Source: Mesorhizobium sp. (lineage in GTDB: Bacteria > Pseudomonadota > Alphaproteobacteria > Rhizobiales > Rhizobiaceae). From it: 64,000 bases of DNA. Positions within the stretch are counted from its first letter, which is position 1. Every line of letters begins with the position of its first letter. Positions 1 through 8,894 of the stretch are shown here, piece after piece. The stretch lies in assembly GCF_017306585.1 (NCBI RefSeq), contig NZ_JAFKIC010000112.1:18016-82015 (forward strand), given 5' to 3'. The notes under the pieces are model-generated. The model did not search any database and was not told the DNA's origin. It was given only the letters and a program-made list of their open reading frames with translations. The position numbers and the translations under genes are program-made.

Positions 1-339
1 CGCGAGAATGGCTGCCTGCAGGTGCTGAAGGGCACGCACAAGCTCGGCCGTCTCAACCACATCCGGGAGAACGACCAGACCAACGTCGAGCAGGAGCACC
101 TCGAAGCCGCGCTCAAGCGCTACGAGCACATCTATGTCGAGATGGAAGCCGGCGACGCGCTGATCTTCGACGGCAACCTCCTGCATCGTTCCGACGCCAA
201 CCGTTCCGACACCTATCGCTGGGGCTATATCTGCTCCTACAACGCGGTCGAAAACGCGCCGTTCAAGAAGGTTCGCGAATACGGAAATTTCGACGAGCTG
301 CGCAAGGTGCCGGCCGGCTCGTTCCGCAAGGCGTCCTGA
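1..339 (+). CDS. Phytanoyl-CoA dioxygenase family protein, C-terminal part
   Basis: Reading frame 1 is open from the first base to a TGA at 337-339, so only the last 112 residues are present. The segment GCLQVLKGTHKLGRLNH, followed by a GDALIFDGNLLHRSDAN stretch and an Arg a few residues on, matches the C-terminal half of the PhyH family of Fe(II)/2-oxoglutarate oxygenases: the distal iron-binding His is in LLHRSD and the Arg would bind 2-oxoglutarate. The substrate cannot be told. It lies on the same strand as, and 212 nt before, a sugar import operon and may be its first gene, acting on the imported compound or a relative of it (inference). Confidence 0.8.
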   Translation, partial: RENGCLQVLKGTHKLGRLNHIRENDQTNVEQEHLEAALKRYEHIYVEMEAGDALIFDGNLLHRSDANRSDTYRWGYICSYNAVENAPFKKVREYGNFDELRKVPAGSFRKAS

Positions 340-551
340 CGCCAAGACCGGCACGGGCGACGACGCCCATGCCCCGGCCACGGACTTCGGGAAAGATCGT
401 GGCCACACAGGGAGATAGACACCGATCCTGAATCAGTTCGGGAACGGTTTTGTGAGACATCGGCCCGCGCCTGAGCTCGGCCAGGCCGATGGAACGGAGG
501 AAGTGACCGCGCCGGTGAGGACCGGCCGGTCACGCTGAGGGAGGATACTGT

Positions 552-1574
552 ATGGCCCAGGCGGTCAGGACCGGCGCGCGCGCGCCAGCCACGGACCGAT
601 TCACGCTGGCACGGCTGTTGCGGGCGCGGGAAGCAGGCGTGTTCATCGCCCTTCTCGTCATGTGCCTGTTCCTGTCCTTCGCCACCGATGGATTCCTGAC
701 ATCGCTGAACCTGCTCAATGTCGGACGCCAGGTCTCCCTGCTCGGGATCATGGCTGTCGGCATGACGTTCGTGTTGATCGCCGGCGAAGTCGACCTGTCG
801 GTCGGCTCGACCTACGCATTCTCGGGCCTCGCCACCGGCATGCTGATCATCGCCGGCTGGGCGCTGCTGCCGGCCATCGGCGTCGGCCTGCTCACCGGCG
901 TCGCCATCGGCCTGGTCAACGGCGTGCTCTCCACCTATGGCCGCCTGCCTTCGCTCATCGCCACGCTCGGCATGCTGTCCATCGTGCGCGGCGCCGCACT
1001 CATCCTCACCAACGGCCAGCCCGTCACCGTCAATGCCCGCAACGGCGCCCTGCCCGACGTGCTGCAGAGCTTCGGCTTCATGGGCCAGGGCTATCTGTTC
1101 AGCATCATTCCGATGCAGCTCGTCTTCTTCGTCATCGTCGCCATCCTTGCCTGGCTGGTGCTGTCCTTCTCCAATTTCGGCTTCCGCGTCTATGCCGTCG
1201 GCGGCAGCGCCAAGGCCGCGCGCGTTTCCGGCATTTCCGTCAACCGGGTCAAGATCGCGGCTTTCGTGCTGATGGGCGTGCTCGCCGCTTTCGCAGGCAT
1301 TTTGGGCCTCGCCTTCCTGCCATCCAGCCACGCCGGCCGCACCGGGCTCGGGCTGGAACTCGACGTCATCGCCGCCACCATCGTCGGCGGCGCCTCGCTG
1401 TCAGGCGGCGAAGGCACCATCCTCGGCACCATCCTTGGCGTGCTCATCATCGGCGTCATGCGCAACGGCCTGGTGCTGATGGGCGTCTCGCCCTTCGTGC
1501 AGGAACTGATGATCGGCCTCGTCATCATCGTCGCCGTCGGCATCGACAAATGGAGCACGCGCCGCACCGCCTGA
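552..1574 (+). CDS. Sugar ABC transporter permease (RbsC-like)
   Basis: This 340-residue, very hydrophobic protein is of the BPD_transp_2 type used by ribose/galactose/xylose importers. Recognisable elements are VGMTFVLIAGEVDLSVGSTYAFSG and the C-terminal TIVGGASLSGGEGTI block that contacts the ATPase. A GGGAGGA ribosome binding site lies just before the ATG. The order permease, binding protein, ATPase, kinase, RbsD on one strand marks a CUT2-family operon. It would form the inner-membrane channel with the downstream binding protein and ATPase. The sugar is not determined by this sequence; the neighbouring RbsD suggests a ribose- or fucose-like aldose. Confidence 0.93.
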   Translation: MAQAVRTGARAPATDRFTLARLLRAREAGVFIALLVMCLFLSFATDGFLTSLNLLNVGRQVSLLGIMAVGMTFVLIAGEVDLSVGSTYAFSGLATGMLIIAGWALLPAIGVGLLTGVAIGLVNGVLSTYGRLPSLIATLGMLSIVRGAALILTNGQPVTVNARNGALPDVLQSFGFMGQGYLFSIIPMQLVFFVIVAILAWLVLSFSNFGFRVYAVGGSAKAARVSGISVNRVKIAAFVLMGVLAAFAGILGLAFLPSSHAGRTGLGLELDVIAATIVGGASLSGGEGTILGTILGVLIIGVMRNGLVLMGVSPFVQELMIGLVIIVAVGIDKWSTRRTA

Positions 1575-1631
1575 ACAAATAAACAACCAGCCTGATTCCA
1601 GACAACCAGAACCAAAAAGGGAGGACTATCC

Positions 1632-2603
1632 ATGAACATCAGACACGTCATTCTCGCGGCCGCGATCGGCCTGCTTCCGCTTTCCGCGCACGCCGAATCC
1701 AAGCTAGCCGATTTCCAGCTCGCGCCGCGCATCAAGGCCAAGATCGATGCCGGCCAGCCGCTCGACTTCTACGTCTCCTATCATGACGTCTCGAACGAAT
1801 TCGCGCCGTTCATGAAGGCCGGCGTCGAGCGCGCCGCCAAGGAAGACAAGGTCGGCGCCCAGTTCATCGGCCCGGTCGGCGCCGATGCCGACGGCCAGAT
1901 CTCGGAGATCGAGACGCTGATGGGCAAGATGGACGGCCTCGCCATCTCCTCGGTCTCGACCGACGCGCTGGCGCCCGTCATCGACCGCGTGATCGCCGCC
2001 GGCATCCCGGTCGTCACCTTCAACACCGACAATCCCGAAAGCAAGCGCCTCGCCTTCGCCGGCCAGGATCTCGTGCAGTCGGGCCGCGAGGCCGGCAAGC
2101 TGATGTCGAAGGTCCTGGGCGGCAAGGGCAAGGTGATGATCACCACCATCGACGCCGCCGCGCAGTGGTCGCTCGACCGCGAAAAGGGCGCGCGCGAGGC
2201 GCTGAAGGCCGAGCCCGGCATCGAGGTGGTCAACACGCTCAACACCGGCACCGACCCGCAAAAAATCTATTCGGCGATCGAGAACGCCATGCTGGCCAAC
2301 CCCTCGATCACGGGCGTGCTGTCGCTCGAATGCTGCTCGACGCCCGCCGCCGGCACCTGGGTGGAGCGCAACAAGGCATCAGACAAGGTCAAGGTCGTCG
2401 GCTTCGACCTGCTCGACCAGACGGTCCAGCTCGTGCAGGACGGCAATGTCGACGCCACCATCGACCAGGCGCCGGAAAAGCAGGGCTTTGCCGCCGTCGA
2501 CCTGCTGGTGAAGTTCCTGAAGGGCGAGCCGATCGACAATGTCGACACCGGCGTCGGCATCTACACCAAGGAAAACATCGCCGAAGTCGCCAAGAAGAAG
2601 TAA
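1632..2603 (+). CDS. Periplasmic sugar-binding protein (RbsB-like)
   Basis: The protein has 323 residues and starts with a Sec signal peptide (MNIRHVILAAAIGLLPLSAHA, cleavage after AHA). The rest follows the type 1 periplasmic binding fold of CUT2 systems, with DGLAISSVSTDALAPVID and IPVVTFNTDNPESKRLAFAG as the hinge and ligand pocket segments. It would deliver the sugar to the adjoining permease. An AAAGGGAGGACTATCC leader gives a strong ribosome binding site. Two adjacent cysteines in SLECCSTPAAG are unusual for this family. Ligand identity is open. Confidence 0.92.
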   Translation: MNIRHVILAAAIGLLPLSAHAESKLADFQLAPRIKAKIDAGQPLDFYVSYHDVSNEFAPFMKAGVERAAKEDKVGAQFIGPVGADADGQISEIETLMGKMDGLAISSVSTDALAPVIDRVIAAGIPVVTFNTDNPESKRLAFAGQDLVQSGREAGKLMSKVLGGKGKVMITTIDAAAQWSLDREKGAREALKAEPGIEVVNTLNTGTDPQKIYSAIENAMLANPSITGVLSLECCSTPAAGTWVERNKASDKVKVVGFDLLDQTVQLVQDGNVDATIDQAPEKQGFAAVDLLVKFLKGEPIDNVDTGVGIYTKENIAEVAKKK

Positions 2604-2685
2604 TCGACCACGAGGCACGGCCGCCGGTCCGCATGGGCCCGGCGGCCGCTTGCACGAAAGCAGCCAGCCCCACGCCAGCAGGTTC

Positions 2686-4203
<1,518 letters not shown>

Positions 4204-4215
4204 ACGAGGCGAGTG

Positions 4216-5174
4216 ATGAGTAAATCCGAGACCGCACCCAGAATAACCATCGTCGGCAGCTTCGCCGTCGGCCTGACCATCCGCGCGCCCAAACTGCCCT
4301 CTTCGGCGAGACGATGCTGGGCACCGATTTCGACATGGGCGCCGGCGGCAAGGGCTCGAACCAGGCCGTCGCCACCTCGCGTCTGGGCGCCCGCTCCTCG
4401 CTGGTCGCCCTCATCGGCAACGACAAGCTGGCCGGCATCGCCACCGACCTCTACGCTGCCGAAGGCGTCGATGCGAGCCTCGTCTCGACGCGCACCGAAC
4501 GCGCCACCGGCGTCGGCTTCATCATCCTCAACGACAAGGGCGAGAATTTCATCGTCCTCGACATGGGCGCCAACGAGCTGATGGACGCGGCGGTGGTCGA
4601 CACGGCCGAACAACGCATCGCCGGCAGCGACGTGGTGATGACCGTGCTCGAAGTGCCGATCCCGGCCGCCGCCCGGGCCATGGAACTCGGCCGCCGGCAC
4701 GGCGCCCGCACCATCCTCAACCCCGCGCCGGCGCGCCAGCTGCCCGACGCCATCTTCAGCAATGTCGATTACCTCACGCCCAATGAGAGCGAGCTGCGCA
4801 TCCTGCTCGGCCTGCCCGCCGACGATCCGCGCTCCTCGCGCGAACTGGCGGGCGAACTGCGCCGCCGGGGCGTGCGCAATGTGGTGGTGACGCTCGGCCG
4901 CAGCGGCGCGCTGATCCTCACCGACGAACTCGACATCATGGTGCCGGCCGTGCCGGTGGAGGTGGTGGACACGACCGGCGCCGGCGACGCCTTCAATTCC
5001 GGCTTCGCCGTGGCGCTGGCCGAAGGCCGCGACATTGTCGATGCCGTGCGCTTCGGCGTCGTCTGCGGCGCCATCGCCTGCACCAGGCTCGGCGTCATTC
5101 CCGGCCTGCCCGAACGGGCACAGGCCGACGCGCTGTTCGCGAAAGCCCTCGAGACAACTTGGTCCCAGACATAA
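4216..5174 (+). pseudogene. PfkB-family carbohydrate kinase (ribokinase-like), frameshifted near the N-terminus
   Basis: The frame starting at 4216 gives MSKSETAPRITIVGSFAVG and LTIRAPKLP, the normal start of a ribokinase. Continuity is then lost at about 4296-4300. One frame over, the family sequence resumes with LFGETMLGTDFDMGAGGKGSNQA and runs to a TAA at 5172-5174, including the catalytic segment DTTGAGDAFNSGFAVAL. A single missing base in the CTGCCCTC stretch explains it. The downstream part alone, from an ATG at 4314, would lack the first beta strand and part of the sugar site. Either it is a true frameshift or a sequencing error; the rest of the gene is undamaged, so the break is recent or artefactual. 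Confidence 0.8.
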
Positions 5175-5193
5175 CAACTTGGTCGCAGACATA
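5154..5193 (+). repeat. 20-bp tandem duplication across the kinase stop codon
   Basis: ACAACTTGGTCCCAGACATA at 5154-5173 is followed at once by the same 20 bases with a single C-to-G change at 5174-5193. The kinase frame ends inside the junction (TAA). The second copy forms the spacer before the rbsD ribosome binding site. It looks like a slipped-strand duplication. Confidence 0.85.
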
Positions 5194-5210
5194 GCAGGGA
5201 AGGAAGAAAG

Positions 5211-5672
5211 ATGAACCGTAACCGGCTGCTCAATGCAGAACTGTCGCACGCCATCGCTTCGATGGGCCATGGCGACCTGATGATCGTCTGCGACGCGGGC
5301 TTTCCGATCCCGTCCAGCGCCTGGCGCATCGACCTCGCCATCTCGCCCGACGTGCCGGACCTTGAAACGGTGCTGGCACCGATCGCGGAGAACCTGATCG
5401 CCGAGCGCGTCGGCTATGCCGACACGCTGCCCGTGCACAATGCGCCGCTGCTGGAGAAACTGAAGCGGCTCTTCCCCGACGCCGATTTCGAGACCGTCAC
5501 GCATGAGGCGATCCTCGGCGAGATGGCGAAGAAGGCCAAGGTCATCGTGCGCACCGGCGCCTTCGACCCCTGGGGCAACATCCTGCTCTATTCCGGCGTC
5601 GACGTGCCGGCATGGTTCTCCAAGCCCGGCGTCGTCGCGCCCGATTACTACGCCAAGAAGTTGAAGGGCTGA
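5211..5672 (+). CDS. rbsD: D-ribose pyranase (RbsD/FucU family)
   Basis: The protein has 153 residues. The N-terminus LLNAELSHAIASMGHGDLMIVCDAGFPIP is the RbsD/FucU signature, with the catalytic His in MGHGD and Asp in CDAG. The C-terminal VRTGAFDPWGNILLYSGV also fits the family. RbsD interconverts pyranose and furanose forms of ribose so that ribokinase can use the sugar; its place after a ribokinase-type gene fits. A GGGAAGGAAGAAAG leader precedes the ATG. FucU (fucose mutarotase) is a close relative, so the exact sugar remains uncertain. Confidence 0.88.
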   Translation: MNRNRLLNAELSHAIASMGHGDLMIVCDAGFPIPSSAWRIDLAISPDVPDLETVLAPIAENLIAERVGYADTLPVHNAPLLEKLKRLFPDADFETVTHEAILGEMAKKAKVIVRTGAFDPWGNILLYSGVDVPAWFSKPGVVAPDYYAKKLKG

Positions 5673-5673
5673 G

Positions 5674-6513
5674 ATGCCGCGCATCTTCGACTTCGGCGGC
5701 CGCGAGGTCGAGCGCACGGTAACGGTCGCCGGCCTGCGCGCGCTGAAAGGCAGCGGCCGGCACATGGCGCAGGTGACGGCCGAGACCGCGGACGAGGCAG
5801 CGGCGGCTGAAGCCGCCGGCATCGAGATGGTGGTCTGCCGCGCCGCCAACGTGGCTGCTGTGCGCCAGGGCTCACGCCGCGTCTTCGTCACCGCCGCGCT
5901 CGGCTTCGCCGACGCGGTGACGCCGGACGAGGTGCTGCGCACCGCCTTTTCAGCCATCACCACGGGCGCCGACGCCGTCATCACCGGGCGCGGCCATGAC
6001 ACGGTGCGCATGCTCGCCAACGAGCAGATCCCGGTGATGGGTCACCTCGGCTTCGTGCCGCGCAAATCCACCTGGGTCGGCGGCATCCGCGCCGTGGGCA
6101 AGACCGCCGACGAAGCGCTGGAGCTGTTCGACCGGTTTCGGCGGCTGGAGGATGCCGGCGCCTTCGCCGTCGAATGCGAGATCATCGCCGCCGAGGTGAT
6201 GGAAGAAATCAACCGCCGCACCGGACTGGTCACCGTCTCGCTCGGCTCCGGCCCGGCGGCGGACGTGATGTTCCTGTTCACCTCGGACATTTCGGGCGAA
6301 AGCGCGCGCCTGCCCCGCCACGCCCGCGCCTGGGGCGACCTCGCCAAACTCCACAAGGCAGTCCGCGACGCGCGTGTCGAGGCGCTGACGGGATTCCGCC
6401 AGGCGGTGGCTGGTGGGAGCTTTCCGACGGAGGCCGAGATGGCCGGCATCGCGCAAGCCGAACTAGAGGATTTTCGCGCGCGGCTTGCGGCGGATCTCAT
6501 ACGCAAATCCTAG
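5674..6513 (+). CDS. PanB-like (ketopantoate hydroxymethyltransferase fold) protein, probably not PanB
   Basis: The start codon follows the rbsD stop by one base, so the genes are probably translationally coupled. The 279 residues align by eye with 3-methyl-2-oxobutanoate hydroxymethyltransferase: IPVMGHLGFVPRKSTWVGGIRAVGKTADEA, LEDAGAFAVECEII and LGSGPAADVMFLF mirror the PanB segments GIPVMGHIGLTPQ, LEEAGAFALVLE and IGIGAG. The Mg-binding Asp of GDS reads CRAAN here, the second metal Asp is replaced in TAALGFA, and the KLEG Lys/Glu pair is missing (VITGRG). Only the late Glu in VECE persists. The reaction is therefore likely different, perhaps an aldolase or isomerase step on a sugar-derived acid (inference). 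Confidence 0.75.
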   Translation: MPRIFDFGGREVERTVTVAGLRALKGSGRHMAQVTAETADEAAAAEAAGIEMVVCRAANVAAVRQGSRRVFVTAALGFADAVTPDEVLRTAFSAITTGADAVITGRGHDTVRMLANEQIPVMGHLGFVPRKSTWVGGIRAVGKTADEALELFDRFRRLEDAGAFAVECEIIAAEVMEEINRRTGLVTVSLGSGPAADVMFLFTSDISGESARLPRHARAWGDLAKLHKAVRDARVEALTGFRQAVAGGSFPTEAEMAGIAQAELEDFRARLAADLIRKS

Positions 6514-6642
6514 AGATTGGCCGCAACCGGGAAACGGTGCCCGACAGCAAGCGCCTCATTCCTTCGCCCCCCTCTGTCCTGCCGACGCCTGACGATTGGC
6601 CCCATCCGCACAGCTCTCCTGCGGAGCCCGCCTGCGCTCCAT

Positions 6643-7551
6643 CTAGGACATCAGCGGCATCGGCACCTTCAGCCCTTCGATCAGCGCGTCGCGAAACAGC
6701 GCGATGGGGCGGCTCAGGCGTCCGGCGGGTGGGCGGTGCAGCAGCCATGAGCGCACTTGCGGCTTGAAGTCCGGGCAGTCGATGATCTCGACCGCATCCC
6801 GCCAGCGGCTGTCGGCGAAGGCGCCCGGCGTGACGATGCCGATGCCATGGCCGCGCGCCACCAGCGACATTCTGAGATCGACGCTGAGCGCCTCCACACC
6901 GACCTGGAACGGCAGCCTGGCCGCCTCCAGACTCTGCCTGATATAGGCGCGAAAACCGCAACCGTTTTCGTTCATCACCCAGGCGAAGCGGGACAGGTCG
7001 GCAAGGCTCGCCGGTTTCGGCACGCCAAGGCCTGGGGACGCCACCAGCAGCACCGGCTGCAGACCGAGATCGTCGCCAGCAAGCTCATCCGGCGGCGCGA
7101 GGCCTTCGGCGAGGCACACAGCCACCGCGTCGAGCTCGCTGCGCGCCACCTGTTCCACCAGCCTCGGCGACCAGCCCGAGGTGACGCGCAACGTCAGTTG
7201 CGGAAACGTTTCGCGCAGGCTGTCGAAAGGCAGTGCAAGTGCTGCATCCGAGAGGTAGGGCATGACGCCGAGTCGGAACTCGCCCCTGACCTCCCCTCGC
7301 GGCGAGACGCCGGCCTTCAGATCCTCCAGCGAGCGCAGCACGCGCCGGCCATGCTCATAGGCCTCACGCCCCGAAGCCGTCGGCTTCAGCGGCTTGGACT
7401 GGCGGTCCAGAAGCGCCGTCGCCAGCCCGTCCTCGAGATTCTGGATGCGGCGCGTGACACCTGGCTGGGTCAGGTTGAGCCTTGCCGAGGCGCCGACGAT
7501 CGAGCCGGTCTCGACCACGGCGATGAAGGCTTCGAGATCATGGATTTTCAT
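6643..7551 (-). CDS. LysR-family transcriptional regulator
   Basis: This 302-residue protein has an N-terminal LysR winged helix-turn-helix, with MKIHDLEAFIAVVETGSIVGASARLNLTQPGVTRRIQNLE at residues 1-40 and a C-terminal effector-binding domain. It is divergent from the MFS transporter gene, with 76 AT-rich bases between the starts, the classic layout for a LysR regulator controlling its neighbour and itself. The effector cannot be read from sequence. A cysteine in NENGCGFRAYIRQ lies in the effector-domain region. Confidence 0.93.
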   Translation of the reverse strand: MKIHDLEAFIAVVETGSIVGASARLNLTQPGVTRRIQNLEDGLATALLDRQSKPLKPTASGREAYEHGRRVLRSLEDLKAGVSPRGEVRGEFRLGVMPYLSDAALALPFDSLRETFPQLTLRVTSGWSPRLVEQVARSELDAVAVCLAEGLAPPDELAGDDLGLQPVLLVASPGLGVPKPASLADLSRFAWVMNENGCGFRAYIRQSLEAARLPFQVGVEALSVDLRMSLVARGHGIGIVTPGAFADSRWRDAVEIIDCPDFKPQVRSWLLHRPPAGRLSRPIALFRDALIEGLKVPMPLMS

Positions 7552-7627
7552 GCGTATCTCGCATAATCATTATTGAATAGATTTAATTGTAGCATGATAA
7601 AACTTCGGCATAAAGTCCTCACACGAT
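7552..7627. promoter_or_regulatory. Shared LysR/MFS promoter region
   Basis: This 76-bp divergent spacer is markedly AT-rich compared with its surroundings. It holds overlapping imperfect dyads around CATAATCATTATTGAATAG and AATTGTAGCATGATAAAAC of the T-N11-A type bound by LysR proteins. The exact operator is not resolved by eye. Confidence 0.5.
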
Positions 7628-8887
7628 ATGCAATTTATCGAGGACCTCATGCTCGACACCACGGACCGCCGGGCGGCCGAGACCGCGAAGACGGAGACCC
7701 TGCCGGCGGCCACCATCACCGGCCCGCAGGCGCTGCTGTTTGCCGCCTCGGTCGGCGTCATCGTCACCAACCTGTTCGCGCCGCAGACACTGGTCGGCCT
7801 GATCGGACCATCGCTCGGCGCCGGTGCGGCAAGCGTCGGCCTTGTCGCCATGGCAACCCTGCTCGGCTATGCCGCCGGCCTGTTCTTCCTGGTGCCGATG
7901 GCCGACCTTGCCGAAAACCGCGCCTTGATCCTGCGCATGCTGCTGACAGCGGCCCTCGCCGCCGCCGTCGCCGCCTTCGCACCCACCATCGCCGCGCTGC
8001 TGATCGTGCTCTTCATCCTTGGCGCCGCCTGTTCCGCGATCCAGATCCTGGTGCCGATCGCGGCCTCCATGGCGCCCCCCGGCGAGGCCGGCCGCGTCAT
8101 TGGCGATGTGATGAGCGGACTGATGGTCGGTATCCTGCTGGCGCGGCCGCTGGCCAGCTTCATCGCCGATGCCTGGGGCTGGCGGGCCTTCTACGGCCTC
8201 AGCGCGGCGGCGCTTGTCCTGCTCGTCTGCGTGCTGGCCGCCACGATGCCGCGCCGGCGCCCGCCGGTGCAATCGTCCTATGGCGCGCTGATCGCCTCGC
8301 TGTTCGACCTGCTTCGCCGCGAGCCGGTGCTGCGCGGCCGCGCATTGACCGCCGCCCTGGTGATGGCGGCCTTCAGTCTGTTCTGGACCGCGGTGGCGCT
8401 GCGCCTGGCGCAGCCGCCCTTCGGCCTTGGCCAGCGCGGCATCGCGCTGTTCGCGCTGGTCGGCGCCGGCGGCGCTGTCGTCACGCCGCTTTTTGGCCGT
8501 GCCGGCGACCATGGCTGGACCCGGCCGGCGACGATCTTCTGTCATCTGGTGCTGATGGCGGCGCTGGCCCTCGCCGCCTGGGCCGGCTCCTTTCAGTCCG
8601 GAGCGTCATGGCAACCGCTCGTGCTGATGGGCGCTGGCGCCGTGCTGCTCGACATCGGCGTCACCGGCGACCAGACGCTCGGCCGCCGCGCCATCAACCT
8701 GCTGCGGCCTGAAGCACGCGGCCGCCTCAATGGCCTGTTCGTCGGCATCTTCTTCATCGGCGGCGCCATCGGCTCGCTGCTGGCCGGCATCGCCTGGGCC
8801 TGGGGCGGCTGGCCTGACGTCTGCGCCATCGGTGCCGGCTTCGGCCTCGCCGCACTCCTCGTCGACTGGATCGGCGGGCCGGAATAA
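7628..8887 (+). CDS. Major facilitator superfamily transporter
   Basis: The protein has 419 residues and about 12 hydrophobic segments. The loop after the second segment, MADLAENRALILRM, is a degenerate form of the MFS motif A. The overall pattern is like YnfM/YgaY-type drug or metabolite efflux proteins. An alternative start seven codons downstream (MLDTTDR) is possible. The divergent LysR gene probably regulates it. The stop lies 7 nt from the end of the convergent DUF2235 gene. Substrate unknown. Confidence 0.9.
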   Translation: MQFIEDLMLDTTDRRAAETAKTETLPAATITGPQALLFAASVGVIVTNLFAPQTLVGLIGPSLGAGAASVGLVAMATLLGYAAGLFFLVPMADLAENRALILRMLLTAALAAAVAAFAPTIAALLIVLFILGAACSAIQILVPIAASMAPPGEAGRVIGDVMSGLMVGILLARPLASFIADAWGWRAFYGLSAAALVLLVCVLAATMPRRRPPVQSSYGALIASLFDLLRREPVLRGRALTAALVMAAFSLFWTAVALRLAQPPFGLGQRGIALFALVGAGGAVVTPLFGRAGDHGWTRPATIFCHLVLMAALALAAWAGSFQSGASWQPLVLMGAGAVLLDIGVTGDQTLGRRAINLLRPEARGRLNGLFVGIFFIGGAIGSLLAGIAWAWGGWPDVCAIGAGFGLAALLVDWIGGPE

Positions 8888-8894
8888 CGCCACC

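Noticed and set aside
5674-6513. Annotation as true panB
   Set aside because: The metal-binding Asp residues and the catalytic Lys/Glu pair are not present and the gene is not beside panC.
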